Origin: JASGCP01 sp965263285
GTDB taxonomy: Bacteria > Bacteroidota > Bacteroidia > Chitinophagales > Chitinophagaceae
DNA: 64,000 nt
Reading direction: 5' to 3'
NCBI GenBank assembly: GCA_965263285.1
Contig: CBDHHD010000016.1
Span: 62,001-126,000, forward strand
Positions 31,633 to 40,018 of this stretch are shown here, in pieces (the stretch's first letter is position 1; each line of letters opens with the position of its first letter). Below the pieces are notes generated by a model. That model saw only the letters and a program-made list of their open reading frames with translations, did no database searches and was not told the DNA's origin. A program made the translations under genes and the position numbers.

Positions 31633-34600
31633 TATTCTCTTGCACTTTCTTCTCTACACCTTCCCAATAACTTAATTCATTAGGATAATGTGCGACATAA
31701 TCTTTCCCTATATTTACCCATTGGCGATAGCTCGTTCGTTTAGCTAATAGCTTCTTGCCTTTATACACTATTTCTATATCTTCCAACAAAATACGCCAAC
31801 TCACCGCATCAATAATAAGATGGTGTGCAGCAATAAATATTCTCGCAGTCTTGTTTTTATATCCCCATATATAAGCCATCTGATAAGTCTTCCCCTCGTA
31901 AATATTAAAACTATCTTGCCAACTCGTGTATTGCTTTTTTAATTTCTCTTCAAATACAATAGTTCCTTCTTGCACATTCCATTCGCTAATATCAAGAACA
32001 TCTAATGATATGGCTTCTTTCTTACTATCATAATATTGAATAATATTTCCTTCTGCATCTTTTCTATAGGCAAGTCTAAATGCATCATGCTGTTCAACAA
32101 CTTTTTCTATCGCTATCTTCAATTTTTCTATCTCTAATTCTGGGGTCTCTATTAAAAAAGATTGATTATAATGATGCTCATTAGTCAGTTTTAATTCAAA
32201 AAAATATTGTTGTATCGGCAATAAGTTCAACTCGCCTGATAGTTTGCCTTGTTCAGATAGATACACTTTAATTTGATGGTTACTCAATACATGCGATACC
32301 ATTCTTTCGATGGTTCTATGTTCAAAAACATCCTTCACACTTAATTCTTTTCCTAATTCACTTCTCACCCTACTACTCAACTGAATAGACTTAATGCTAT
32401 CTCCACCTACCCTAAAAAAATCATCTTGTACACCAATACTGTTATTGCCTAATAGTTTCTCCCAAATAGATAATAGCTGTTGTTCTAATTCATTTTTAGG
32501 GGCTTTGTATTCTTTGCTATCAGTAAGGTTATATTCTATGGCTAATAATGCCTTTCTATCCAACTTGCCATTCACCGTTAAAGGTATTCGATCTATTTGC
32601 ACCAATCCTATAGGTACCATATAGTCAGGCAATTGCTTAGACAAATAAATTCTTAATTCTTCTACATCTACCTGTTCCCTAGCCACAAAATAACCCACTA
32701 AGTATTTATTTTCTGCTTTCTTATTAACCAATACTACAGCTTGTTCTATCATCCTAAAATCCTGAAATCCTTGAATCCTAGTCTCTATCTCTCCTAATTC
32801 AATTCTATAGCCTCTTATCTTCACTTGAAAATCATTCCTGCCTATATATTCAATATTGCCATCGGGTAGCATTCGCACTATGTCTCCTGTTTTATACAGC
32901 CTACTATTTCTATTTTTCTTTTTTTCTTCTTCTGTTTGAAAAGGATTTTTAATAAATCGTTCTGCAGTCAATTCAGGTCTATTCAAATAGCCTCTCGATA
33001 AACCATCACCACCAAGATACAATTCGCCCATAGATCCTATGGGTAATAGTGTATTATCATTTGAAACTACAAAAGCAGTTCTGTTATTTAATGGCTTGCC
33101 AATAGATATATTCTGATTTTTATTATTTTTATTACATGTATAAGTCAAACTAAAAGTTGTGTTTTCGGTAGGACCATATCCATTTATAAAAAATTGCGGA
33201 CCATTCGCACACATCAATTGTTGAACCAATATAGGATTAAGAGCCTCTCCTCCCACCAATAAATAAGTTAGATGTTTAAAAAGTGTATTGTCTTGTAAAT
33301 ACAAAGCTTCAAATAATGTTTTTGTTAACCATAGTATATTAATATTATGTTCTACACAATAACTTTTAAATATCTGTACTTCCAGCATGTTTTTTATATC
33401 TTTAGGTACATATATCTTACCTCCATTCAATAACATGCCCCACAACTCAAAAGTAAAAGCATCAAAACAAATGTCTGATAACTGTATAGTAAAAGAATGG
33501 CTGTCAAGCTTAACATAATCTACTCCCTTTACTAAAGACACTACATTACTATGATCTACCATTACCCCCTTAGGATTTCCTGTTGTTCCTGAAGTATAAA
33601 TAATATATGCTAAAGCATGAGAGTGAATGGTTAATGGTAAATGGTTAATGGTTAATGAATATAATTCTTTTAGAAATTGTTCATCTGTTACATTAAGAAT
33701 TACAAACTGAACATTTTCAATTTTCAATTTGCAATTTGTAATTAAACACTTAGGCTGAGTATCTTGTAAAATAAATAAAACTCTCTCATTAGGATATTCG
33801 GGTGAGATAGGACAATAAGCTGCTCCACTCTTAAGCACTCCTAAAATAGCAATAATCATCCATTCGCTTCGCTCCAATAATAAACAAATAATATCGTCTG
33901 CTTTAGTATCATAATTGTGATGCAAATAATGTGCTAGCTGATTAGCTTTGTTATTTAACTCTTGATAAGTTAATTTTTTATCCTCAAATAGCACCGCTAT
34001 ATTATTCGGCGTTCTTGCTACTTGCTCTTCAAATAACTGATGTATGGTTTTATCTTTAGGATACTCTTTTTCTGTTTTATTATAATCGTATACAAGATAA
34101 TTGTATTCTTCATTATTAATAAATCTTATTGAGTTTACACTATTATCTAATTTATTTCTCACTATCTGTGTTAAAATCAATTCGTAAGTCTTTACAAATC
34201 GCTCTATAGTTTCTCTTTTGTATAGTGCTGTAGCATAGTTAAAATAAATTTGCAATTCATCATTTCTTTCCGATACCATCGTAGTTATATCAAATTTCGC
34301 TGGCGCTACGTTTATCCTATTTTTTAGATAAGGCTTAAATAATGTTGTATCATCACCACCAAAATCTTGCAATCCAAACATAATTTGAAAGATAGGATGA
34401 CGACTCGCATCTCGTTCTACATGCAATTCCTCTACTAATTGCTCAAAAGGAATATCCTGATTGTTTTGCCCTTGGGTAACAATAGCATTTACTTTTTCAA
34501 TATATGTTTTCAAAGTGTCTTTAAAATCTATTTGTATCCTTAGTACTAAGCTATTTACAAAAAAACCAATCATATCTTTCGTACCTGTGTAATGTCTATT

Positions 34601-37600
34601 TGCAAAGGGAGAACCCACTATAATATCCTGCTCATTGCTATAAGCAAACAAAAACAAATAGTATCCAGATAGCAAGACACTATATAGACTTGCATTTAAT
34701 TCTTTAGCTACTACTTTTAAATTTTGACTAGTTTCTTTTGACAATAAAGCAACTATAGTTTCTCCATTATAATTCATTTGTAAAGGACGAGAAAAATCAG
34801 TAGGCAATTTACTATTATTATACCCCTCTAATTGTTGCTTCCAATAGTTAAGCTCTTTATTCCATCTTGTTCCTTGTAAAAAATTTCTTTGCCACAAAGC
34901 ATAATCCTTATATTGTATAGTAACCGTATGTGTTAGTGGTTGTTCATTAATTAATAATTGATATGTATGATAAACTTCTCTTTGAAAAACCTCGGCCGAC
35001 CATCCATCAAAAGCTATATGATGAACAACAATCATTAATACGATTTTACCATCTTTCTTTTTGGGTATAAAAAACTTTATCTGTATAGGCAATTCCTTAT
35101 CTAATTGAAATGAATATTTTATTGAACTTGATACTTCCTCTTCTACATCACTCCTATTTACATAGGTTTCTTCTTGTATTAGATTTTCTGATATAGCCTT
35201 AACAGACTGATAAGTTATTCCCTTTTCGCTTTCTTCAATAATCGTTCGTAAAATCTCGTGCTTATCTACTACAAATAGCAATGCCTCTTTTAACTTTTCT
35301 TTATCTACTGACTTGTCCATCTCAAACACCATTGGTATATTATACACTGCACTATTTTTCTTATCATACTGATAGATAAACCATAACCTATTTTGTGCGT
35401 AGGACAATACTTGATCCTCTTCACTATTAAATACTTGCTTTGTTATAGCTATTTTTTCAATATTATCTGATAATAGATACTCAGCTAACTGGCGAATCGT
35501 ATTTCTTTCAAATATAATTCTAACAGAAAAAGAAGTGTTAAAGCCCTTATTTATTAGGTTCATTAAACGAATACTTAAAGTACTATTCCCGCCTAATCTA
35601 AAAAATGATTGCGTTACACTTATCTCAGATTCCGAGGTTTGTAATAAGTTTGACCATATCTTTAACAATCGTTCTTCTATGTTGTTCTTTGGCAATTCTA
35701 TAACCTCATCCGTTATTTTATATTCAATATTTAACAACGCTTTTCTATCCAACTTGCCATTCACCGTTAAAGGCATTTGCTCTATTTGCACCAATCCTGT
35801 AGGCACCATATATTCGGGCAATTGCTTAGAGAGATAACTTCTCAACTCTTCTACATCTACCTGTTCATTAGCTACAAAATATCCCACTAAATATTTATTA
35901 TCTCCTCTGTCATTTACCAACACCACGGCTTGTTCAATAACTTGTTCATCCTTTAATCCTTCAATCCTAGTCTGAAATCCTTGAATCCTAATCTCTATCT
36001 CACCCAATTCAATTCTATATCCCCTTATCTTCACTTGAAAATCATTTCGCCCTATATATTCGATATTACCATCGGGTAGCATTCGCACTAAATCGCCTGT
36101 TTTATACAACCTACTATTTCTATTTTTCTTTTTATCTTTTTCTGTTTGAAAAGAATTTTGAATAAATCTTTCTGCAGTCAATTCTGGCCTATTCAAATAT
36201 CCTCTCGCTACACCATCACCTCCAATGTATAATTCGCCCATAGATCCTATAGGTAGCAACTGTAGATTATTATTTAATACATATATAGACTTATTATCTA
36301 TAGGCTTCCCTATATTATTATTGTTATCACCCATGCTATAATGATGCATGGTAGCGCACACTGTAATTTCAGTGGGGCCATACGCATTAAATACTTCTAT
36401 CTCTTGTTCATAATACCTTTTTATTATATCTATATTGGGTGATTCTCCTGCTAATATCATTTTATCAAGAGACAAAAAAACATCTTTTTGTAAAATAGCT
36501 GGGGGTAAAGTGGCTATTTCTATATTATTAATTTGAATATAATTTGCTAATAGATAAAAGTCTTGTTGTATATCTGAAGATATGAGATAAGAGGTGTGTC
36601 CATTGCAAATAGAGACAAATAGCTCAGAAACAAATGCATCAAAAGAATAATTAGCATATAACAATAATCTAAAAATCTTATTTTCTTTTATAGGCACTAA
36701 CCATATTCTACTCTGTGCCATTTGAAGATTTATTACTGAACCATGTTCTACCATCACTCCCTTGGGATTCCCCATTGTTCCTGAGGTATAAATAATATAT
36801 GCCAAAGCATGAGAGCTAATGATTAATGGTAAATGGTTAATGGTTAATGAATATAATTCTTTTAGAAATTGTTCATCCATTAAATTAACAATTACAAACT
36901 GAACATTTTCAATTTTCAATTTGCAATTTGTAATTAAGCACTTAGGTTGAGTGTCTCGTAAAATAAACAATAACCTCTCTTCTGGATACTCAGGTGAAAT
37001 AGGACAATAAGCTACTCCACTCTTAAGCACTCCTAAGATGGCAATAATCATCCATTCGCTTCGCTCTAACAACAAACAAATAATATCGTCTGCTTTAGTT
37101 TGATAATTATGATACAAATAATTTGCCAATTGATTGGCTTTACTATTTAACTCCTGATAAGTTAATTGCTTATCATCAAAAACCACGGCTATATTATTCG
37201 GCGTTCTTGCTACTTGCTCTTCAAATAACTGATGTATGGTTTTGTCTTTAGGATATTCTCTCTCGGTTTTGTTGTAGTCATACACTAAATATTGATATTC
37301 TTTATCAGTAATCATATTATATTCGCCAATAGTTTTACTCGCATCTGACAAAACATCCTCTAACAGTTTAAAATATCTTTGAAAAAAAGAATCTACTAAT
37401 TCAATATTAATATCTATATCTTCAGTATCTATAAAAAAATGTATTTGTTGTTCATCAACTCTTTGAATACGAATGTGTAAATGACCAGAAAACATGCTCG
37501 ACTCACTAATAGGATATTTTTCTTCTTTCAATTTCATACCATTGAAATGATAAACTCTTTTTGAAAGAGGGGGTTGTTTAGAAATACCTACCAATGATGA

Positions 37601-38632
37601 ATCTTTATGAATACCCGCTGTCTCCATAATTAAATAAGTAGGGGTATATGCAGGTAGCACATCTTCTCCCGCTATTAAACTTTGACTAATTGCTTTAAAA
37701 AACAAATGGGTATCCTCTAAAATATTTAAAAAAGTCTTTGTAGATTTTATAGTAAATGGAATCAATACTGTATTAACACCTTGTATATAAAGCTTATTAT
37801 TGATAAGATAAGGTATGGAAAGCAAAAGCTTTTCAGGCGGTTCATATACATGCTTATGAAATAAAATAGCAAAAAGAGTTAAATGGAATACATATTCAGT
37901 AGTATGATATTGCCTTACCAAATGCTTGATAGATCCTACATATTTAATAGGTACTGGGTAGTATCTAAATATCTTATCTTTTGTATCTCCCTGCGAGGAT
38001 GTTGAAGTCCCTTTTAAAAAATCTAAAGAAATCCCTTCTCCTCCTCCTATATTTCTTCGCCAAAAGTCTATCAATTTATCTCTATGTGTATCTAATAAAC
38101 TTTTAGTCTTTTTTAAAAAAATTAAGTTTTCTTGTTGCTGTACCTCTAAAGAAACAGGATATTGAAAATGAGGGTTATTATAATAATGTGAAAGTAAGTC
38201 CACAATAGCATTGGTACTCATTCCTCCACCTGTAAAATGGTGAAAAACAAATAAAATACGATAAGAATCTACATCCGTTTTAATGACATATAATCTTAAT
38301 AAGTTCTTCTGCCCAACAAGATTAAATGGTTGCTTAATAAGAAGTTTGATTTCTTCCAATACCAAAGGATGGTCTATATATACAACTGAATTAAACTTAT
38401 CTAATATGTTAACCGAAAGTTCTGAATGTTCTTTTAAAATAGACGACCTAAAAGACAAAACATCCATTATCATTTTTTCCCAAGCAATATTTAATCTATC
38501 CCTATCTATCTGTCCTTGTAATTCTTGGATAAAAAACATATTATAATATCCTTCTGCTACTAATTCCCACTCATAAAAAAACAAATCTTGATAAGGAGAT
38601 AATGGAAAACTCCTGCATACATTAAGCTTCAT
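31553..38632 (-). CDS. NRPS-B, N-terminal part: starter C, aromatic module, Val module
   Basis: This 2359-codon frame begins at a true ATG with MKLNVCRSFPLSPYQDLFFY, matching the other NRPS starts. Domains: starter-type C (about 1-440, HHFTGGG in place of HHxxxDG); A1 (about 455-935) with code DASTIAAVCK, close to known Phe and Tyr codes; T (FFRLGGNST); C with HHIAFDG; A2 (about 1520-2005) with code DAFWLGGTFK, the Val type; T (VGGDS); E domain (HHLIIDAVSW) cut off after ITIQEE by a 13-bp insertion. Core motif A3 in A1 reads SGTMGNPKG, with Met in place of the second Thr, which may weaken ATP binding. An N-terminal C domain without an upstream module usually adds an acyl group, so a lipopeptide is possible. 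Confidence 0.9.
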   Translation of the reverse strand: MKLNVCRSFPLSPYQDLFFYEWELVAEGYYNMFFIQELQGQIDRDRLNIAWEKMIMDVLSFRSSILKEHSELSVNILDKFNSVVYIDHPLVLEEIKLLIKQPFNLVGQKNLLRLYVIKTDVDSYRILFVFHHFTGGGMSTNAIVDLLSHYYNNPHFQYPVSLEVQQQENLIFLKKTKSLLDTHRDKLIDFWRRNIGGGEGISLDFLKGTSTSSQGDTKDKIFRYYPVPIKYVGSIKHLVRQYHTTEYVFHLTLFAILFHKHVYEPPEKLLLSIPYLINNKLYIQGVNTVLIPFTIKSTKTFLNILEDTHLFFKAISQSLIAGEDVLPAYTPTYLIMETAGIHKDSSLVGISKQPPLSKRVYHFNGMKLKEEKYPISESSMFSGHLHIRIQRVDEQQIHFFIDTEDIDINIELVDSFFQRYFKLLEDVLSDASKTIGEYNMITDKEYQYLVYDYNKTEREYPKDKTIHQLFEEQVARTPNNIAVVFDDKQLTYQELNSKANQLANYLYHNYQTKADDIICLLLERSEWMIIAILGVLKSGVAYCPISPEYPEERLLFILRDTQPKCLITNCKLKIENVQFVIVNLMDEQFLKELYSLTINHLPLIISSHALAYIIYTSGTMGNPKGVMVEHGSVINLQMAQSRIWLVPIKENKIFRLLLYANYSFDAFVSELFVSICNGHTSYLISSDIQQDFYLLANYIQINNIEIATLPPAILQKDVFLSLDKMILAGESPNIDIIKRYYEQEIEVFNAYGPTEITVCATMHHYSMGDNNNNIGKPIDNKSIYVLNNNLQLLPIGSMGELYIGGDGVARGYLNRPELTAERFIQNSFQTEKDKKKNRNSRLYKTGDLVRMLPDGNIEYIGRNDFQVKIRGYRIELGEIEIRIQGFQTRIEGLKDEQVIEQAVVLVNDRGDNKYLVGYFVANEQVDVEELRSYLSKQLPEYMVPTGLVQIEQMPLTVNGKLDRKALLNIEYKITDEVIELPKNNIEERLLKIWSNLLQTSESEISVTQSFFRLGGNSTLSIRLMNLINKGFNTSFSVRIIFERNTIRQLAEYLLSDNIEKIAITKQVFNSEEDQVLSYAQNRLWFIYQYDKKNSAVYNIPMVFEMDKSVDKEKLKEALLFVVDKHEILRTIIEESEKGITYQSVKAISENLIQEETYVNRSDVEEEVSSSIKYSFQLDKELPIQIKFFIPKKKDGKIVLMIVVHHIAFDGWSAEVFQREVYHTYQLLINEQPLTHTVTIQYKDYALWQRNFLQGTRWNKELNYWKQQLEGYNNSKLPTDFSRPLQMNYNGETIVALLSKETSQNLKVVAKELNASLYSVLLSGYYLFLFAYSNEQDIIVGSPFANRHYTGTKDMIGFFVNSLVLRIQIDFKDTLKTYIEKVNAIVTQGQNNQDIPFEQLVEELHVERDASRHPIFQIMFGLQDFGGDDTTLFKPYLKNRINVAPAKFDITTMVSERNDELQIYFNYATALYKRETIERFVKTYELILTQIVRNKLDNSVNSIRFINNEEYNYLVYDYNKTEKEYPKDKTIHQLFEEQVARTPNNIAVLFEDKKLTYQELNNKANQLAHYLHHNYDTKADDIICLLLERSEWMIIAILGVLKSGAAYCPISPEYPNERVLFILQDTQPKCLITNCKLKIENVQFVILNVTDEQFLKELYSLTINHLPLTIHSHALAYIIYTSGTTGNPKGVMVDHSNVVSLVKGVDYVKLDSHSFTIQLSDICFDAFTFELWGMLLNGGKIYVPKDIKNMLEVQIFKSYCVEHNINILWLTKTLFEALYLQDNTLFKHLTYLLVGGEALNPILVQQLMCANGPQFFINGYGPTENTTFSLTYTCNKNNKNQNISIGKPLNNRTAFVVSNDNTLLPIGSMGELYLGGDGLSRGYLNRPELTAERFIKNPFQTEEEKKKNRNSRLYKTGDIVRMLPDGNIEYIGRNDFQVKIRGYRIELGEIETRIQGFQDFRMIEQAVVLVNKKAENKYLVGYFVAREQVDVEELRIYLSKQLPDYMVPIGLVQIDRIPLTVNGKLDRKALLAIEYNLTDSKEYKAPKNELEQQLLSIWEKLLGNNSIGVQDDFFRVGGDSIKSIQLSSRVRSELGKELSVKDVFEHRTIERMVSHVLSNHQIKVYLSEQGKLSGELNLLPIQQYFFELKLTNEHHYNQSFLIETPELEIEKLKIAIEKVVEQHDAFRLAYRKDAEGNIIQYYDSKKEAISLDVLDISEWNVQEGTIVFEEKLKKQYTSWQDSFNIYEGKTYQMAYIWGYKNKTARIFIAAHHLIIDAVSWRILLEDIEIVYKGKKLLAKRTSYRQWVNIGKDYVAHYPNELSYWEGVEKKVQENIAKLSSKITIQEEIYFTKNTINYYNR

Positions 38633-38904
38633 ATATAATATTTAACATAAAAAAGTATTTAAACAAAATTTTGTAGTAATTATAAAAAAATAAGCATTTA
38701 CACTTAATCACTCTAACTCTTTTTTCATGCGATAATGCTTTTTAAAACTACCCATGTGTATGTTCATCTTCATCTTAATATTTTTTTCTTACTTTTATTT
38801 TGATAGAAAAGAAAGGAAAAGAAAAAAACGAATTCACATGCACTTAAGTAGTTATGTATATTAAACTTTTACAATGAATTTACATTATTCCTAATCTATT
38901 AGGT
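38633..38904. other. Spacer between the Cys-rich peptide gene and NRPS-B
   Basis: AT-rich spacer holding the leader of NRPS-B. It contains a degenerate poly-purine/pyrimidine hairpin near 38790-38825 resembling the hairpin in the MITE-like elements. A 21-codon ORF on the minus strand (38708-38773, ending FKKHYRMKKELE) is possible but unsupported. No clear promoter for NRPS-B was found. Confidence 0.5.
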
Positions 38905-39132
38905 TTAACATTGTTGTCCTTTGTTAGGATCACATCCTGAAGCCTTATAACATTCCCTAAGACATTCATCTCTATCTGGTACCGTCAAACAACTCGCTGC
39001 ACAAATGGAACAATAAATAGAGTCATACCATTGACAAGGTGCTTTAGCTCCTTTGTACATTTTTAATTCACTATTTTTTAATGTTTGACGATTTAATATA
39101 TCTCCTATATTTTTACCTTTAATGTTTTTCAT
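38905..39132 (-). CDS. Small eight-cysteine peptide with bacteriocin-like leader
   Basis: A 75-residue peptide. The first part (ILNRQTLKNSELKMYKGA) looks like the leaders of Bacteroidota bacteriocin-like or ribosomal natural-product precursors, which have a short L-R-x-x-LK segment before a Gly-Gly type site; here the site reads KGA. The remaining residues hold eight cysteines, including CSICAASC, DECLREC and a terminal QQC, so disulfides, metal binding or thioether formation are conceivable. There are no membrane segments. It has its own -7 like element (TAATTTTG at 39172-39179) and lies just upstream of NRPS-B on the same strand. No maturation enzyme or dedicated exporter lies beside it. 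Family assignment is inference; it could also be an unrelated Cys-rich small protein. Confidence 0.65.
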   Translation of the reverse strand: MKNIKGKNIGDILNRQTLKNSELKMYKGAKAPCQWYDSIYCSICAASCLTVPDRDECLRECYKASGCDPNKGQQC

Positions 39133-39171
39133 GATATTTAAGATTTATAGATTTAGAAAAAAATCACAATG

Positions 39172-39179
39172 CAAAATTA
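39172..39179 (-). promoter_or_regulatory. Putative -7 element of the Cys-rich peptide gene
   Basis: On the minus strand the octamer TAATTTTG fits TAnnTTTG, the Bacteroidota -7 motif, about 40 bases before the ATG. No clear TTTG lies at -33, so confidence is limited. Confidence 0.4.
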
Positions 39180-39324
39180 CAACTAGTAAAACCTGAATAA
39201 AAACATATATATAGATACTAGTATAAGTTATATCAATATGATATAACGACTTATTTAGTGCAACCTGTTTTATTTATTTAATAACTACTTAGGTAACTCA
39301 ATAGATTTAGTTGAGAAAGTGCCC

Positions 39325-39545
39325 GAGTGTTGCAACAAGTATAAACATGAAAATAATAGGAAGTGTCTCGTTAGGATGACCTCAGATAAAGAGCGTTACA
39401 AAAAGAGACGAGCGAAGCAACCAGCGATAAATGTGGTGGAGATGAAGTTTTCGTATATGAACCGTTATGATGAACATAAAGCACTTACATATAAAGATAA
39501 CTATTATAAAAACAAATTACTAACCTATACCTGAGTAGTTACAAC
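39325..39545. repeat. Diverged half copy of the MITE-like repeat
   Basis: Shares with the other copies 'taaacatgaaaataatagga', 'cagataaagagcgttaca', 'gaaccgttatgatga' and the closing 'ctatacctgagtagttac'. The second arm of the palindrome is missing. A plus-strand frame of 71 codons across it is explained by the repeat. No other gene is visible between 39133 and 39568. Confidence 0.75.
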
Positions 39546-39568
39546 CGAATTAAAAAATAGCAAACAAT

Positions 39569-40015
39569 TTAAATTTTACTACATTTATTACACATCCCTG
39601 ACACGAGTATTTTTACTTTTTTCATTGAATATCCTATAGGCATTTGTATAGTATCTAACGGCACTTGTACATGACTTAAACAACTCGTTGCTTCACATCG
39701 CTCACAAAAAAAATGTACATGATCGTCATAATGCTGATTTTCATCACAATCACTTTCACATAATGCATATAAAATTGCACGATCATCTGTAGGTATTACA
39801 TGAATCAATCCCTTATCTAAAAAAGATTGTAAATTTCTATATATGGTTACTCTATCCATTTTATTAGAAAATAGTAACTCTTTTTCTATTTCATTATGAG
39901 AAATAGCGACTTTTTTATTAATAAAAAGCTGCAAAAGACTTTTTCTACTATTAGTAATAGTTAAATGATGTATCTTTAAAAGTGTCGATATATCTTTCAT
40001 CACTATTAAAATCAT
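39569..40015 (-). CDS. Fur-family metal-dependent transcriptional repressor
   Basis: A 148-residue Fur/Zur/PerR-type protein. The N-terminal part is a winged helix (about 10-85, DRVTIYRNLQSFLDKGLI). The C-terminal dimerization part has the metal motif HYDDHVHFFCERC and a second CNKC pair near the end, together forming the structural zinc site usual in the family. It begins only three bases after the yidC stop, so translation is probably coupled; a second ATG five codons in (MKDISTLL) is an alternative start. Which metal it senses cannot be read from the sequence. An NRAMP transporter 3.6 kb away would be a natural target but no binding site was identified. Confidence 0.88.
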   Translation of the reverse strand: MILIVMKDISTLLKIHHLTITNSRKSLLQLFINKKVAISHNEIEKELLFSNKMDRVTIYRNLQSFLDKGLIHVIPTDDRAILYALCESDCDENQHYDDHVHFFCERCEATSCLSHVQVPLDTIQMPIGYSMKKVKILVSGMCNKCSKI

Positions 40016-40018
40016 TAA

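Larger units (their letters stand above)
13334..38632 (-). pseudogene. Nonribosomal peptide synthetase B: whole gene, six modules with thioesterase, interrupted by frameshifts
   Basis: Four open frames line up as one 25.3-kb gene. Order: starter C; A1 (code DASTIAAVCK, Tyr/Phe-like); T; C; A2 (DAFWLGGTFK, the Val type); T; E; C; A3 (DVSYIAYIYK, unassigned X1); T; E; C; A4 (DPEHIGEITK, unassigned X2); T; E; C; A5 (X1); T; E; C; A6 (X1); T; thioesterase. The breaks are a 13-bp insertion (31572-31584), a 1-base loss near 28260, and five small insertions at 27.10-27.46 kb totalling +6. The frames at 38632, 28249 and 27103 are the same, so the damage cancels. This fits either assembly or sequencing errors in repeated modules, or recent inactivation. 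If intact, the product would be a hexapeptide, aromatic - D-Val - D-X1 - D-X2 - D-X1 - X1, probably released by the thioesterase. Confidence 0.75.

Noticed and set aside
39319..39534. Plus-strand 71-codon frame near the Fur gene
   Set aside because: It lies wholly in the diverged half copy of the MITE-like repeat.
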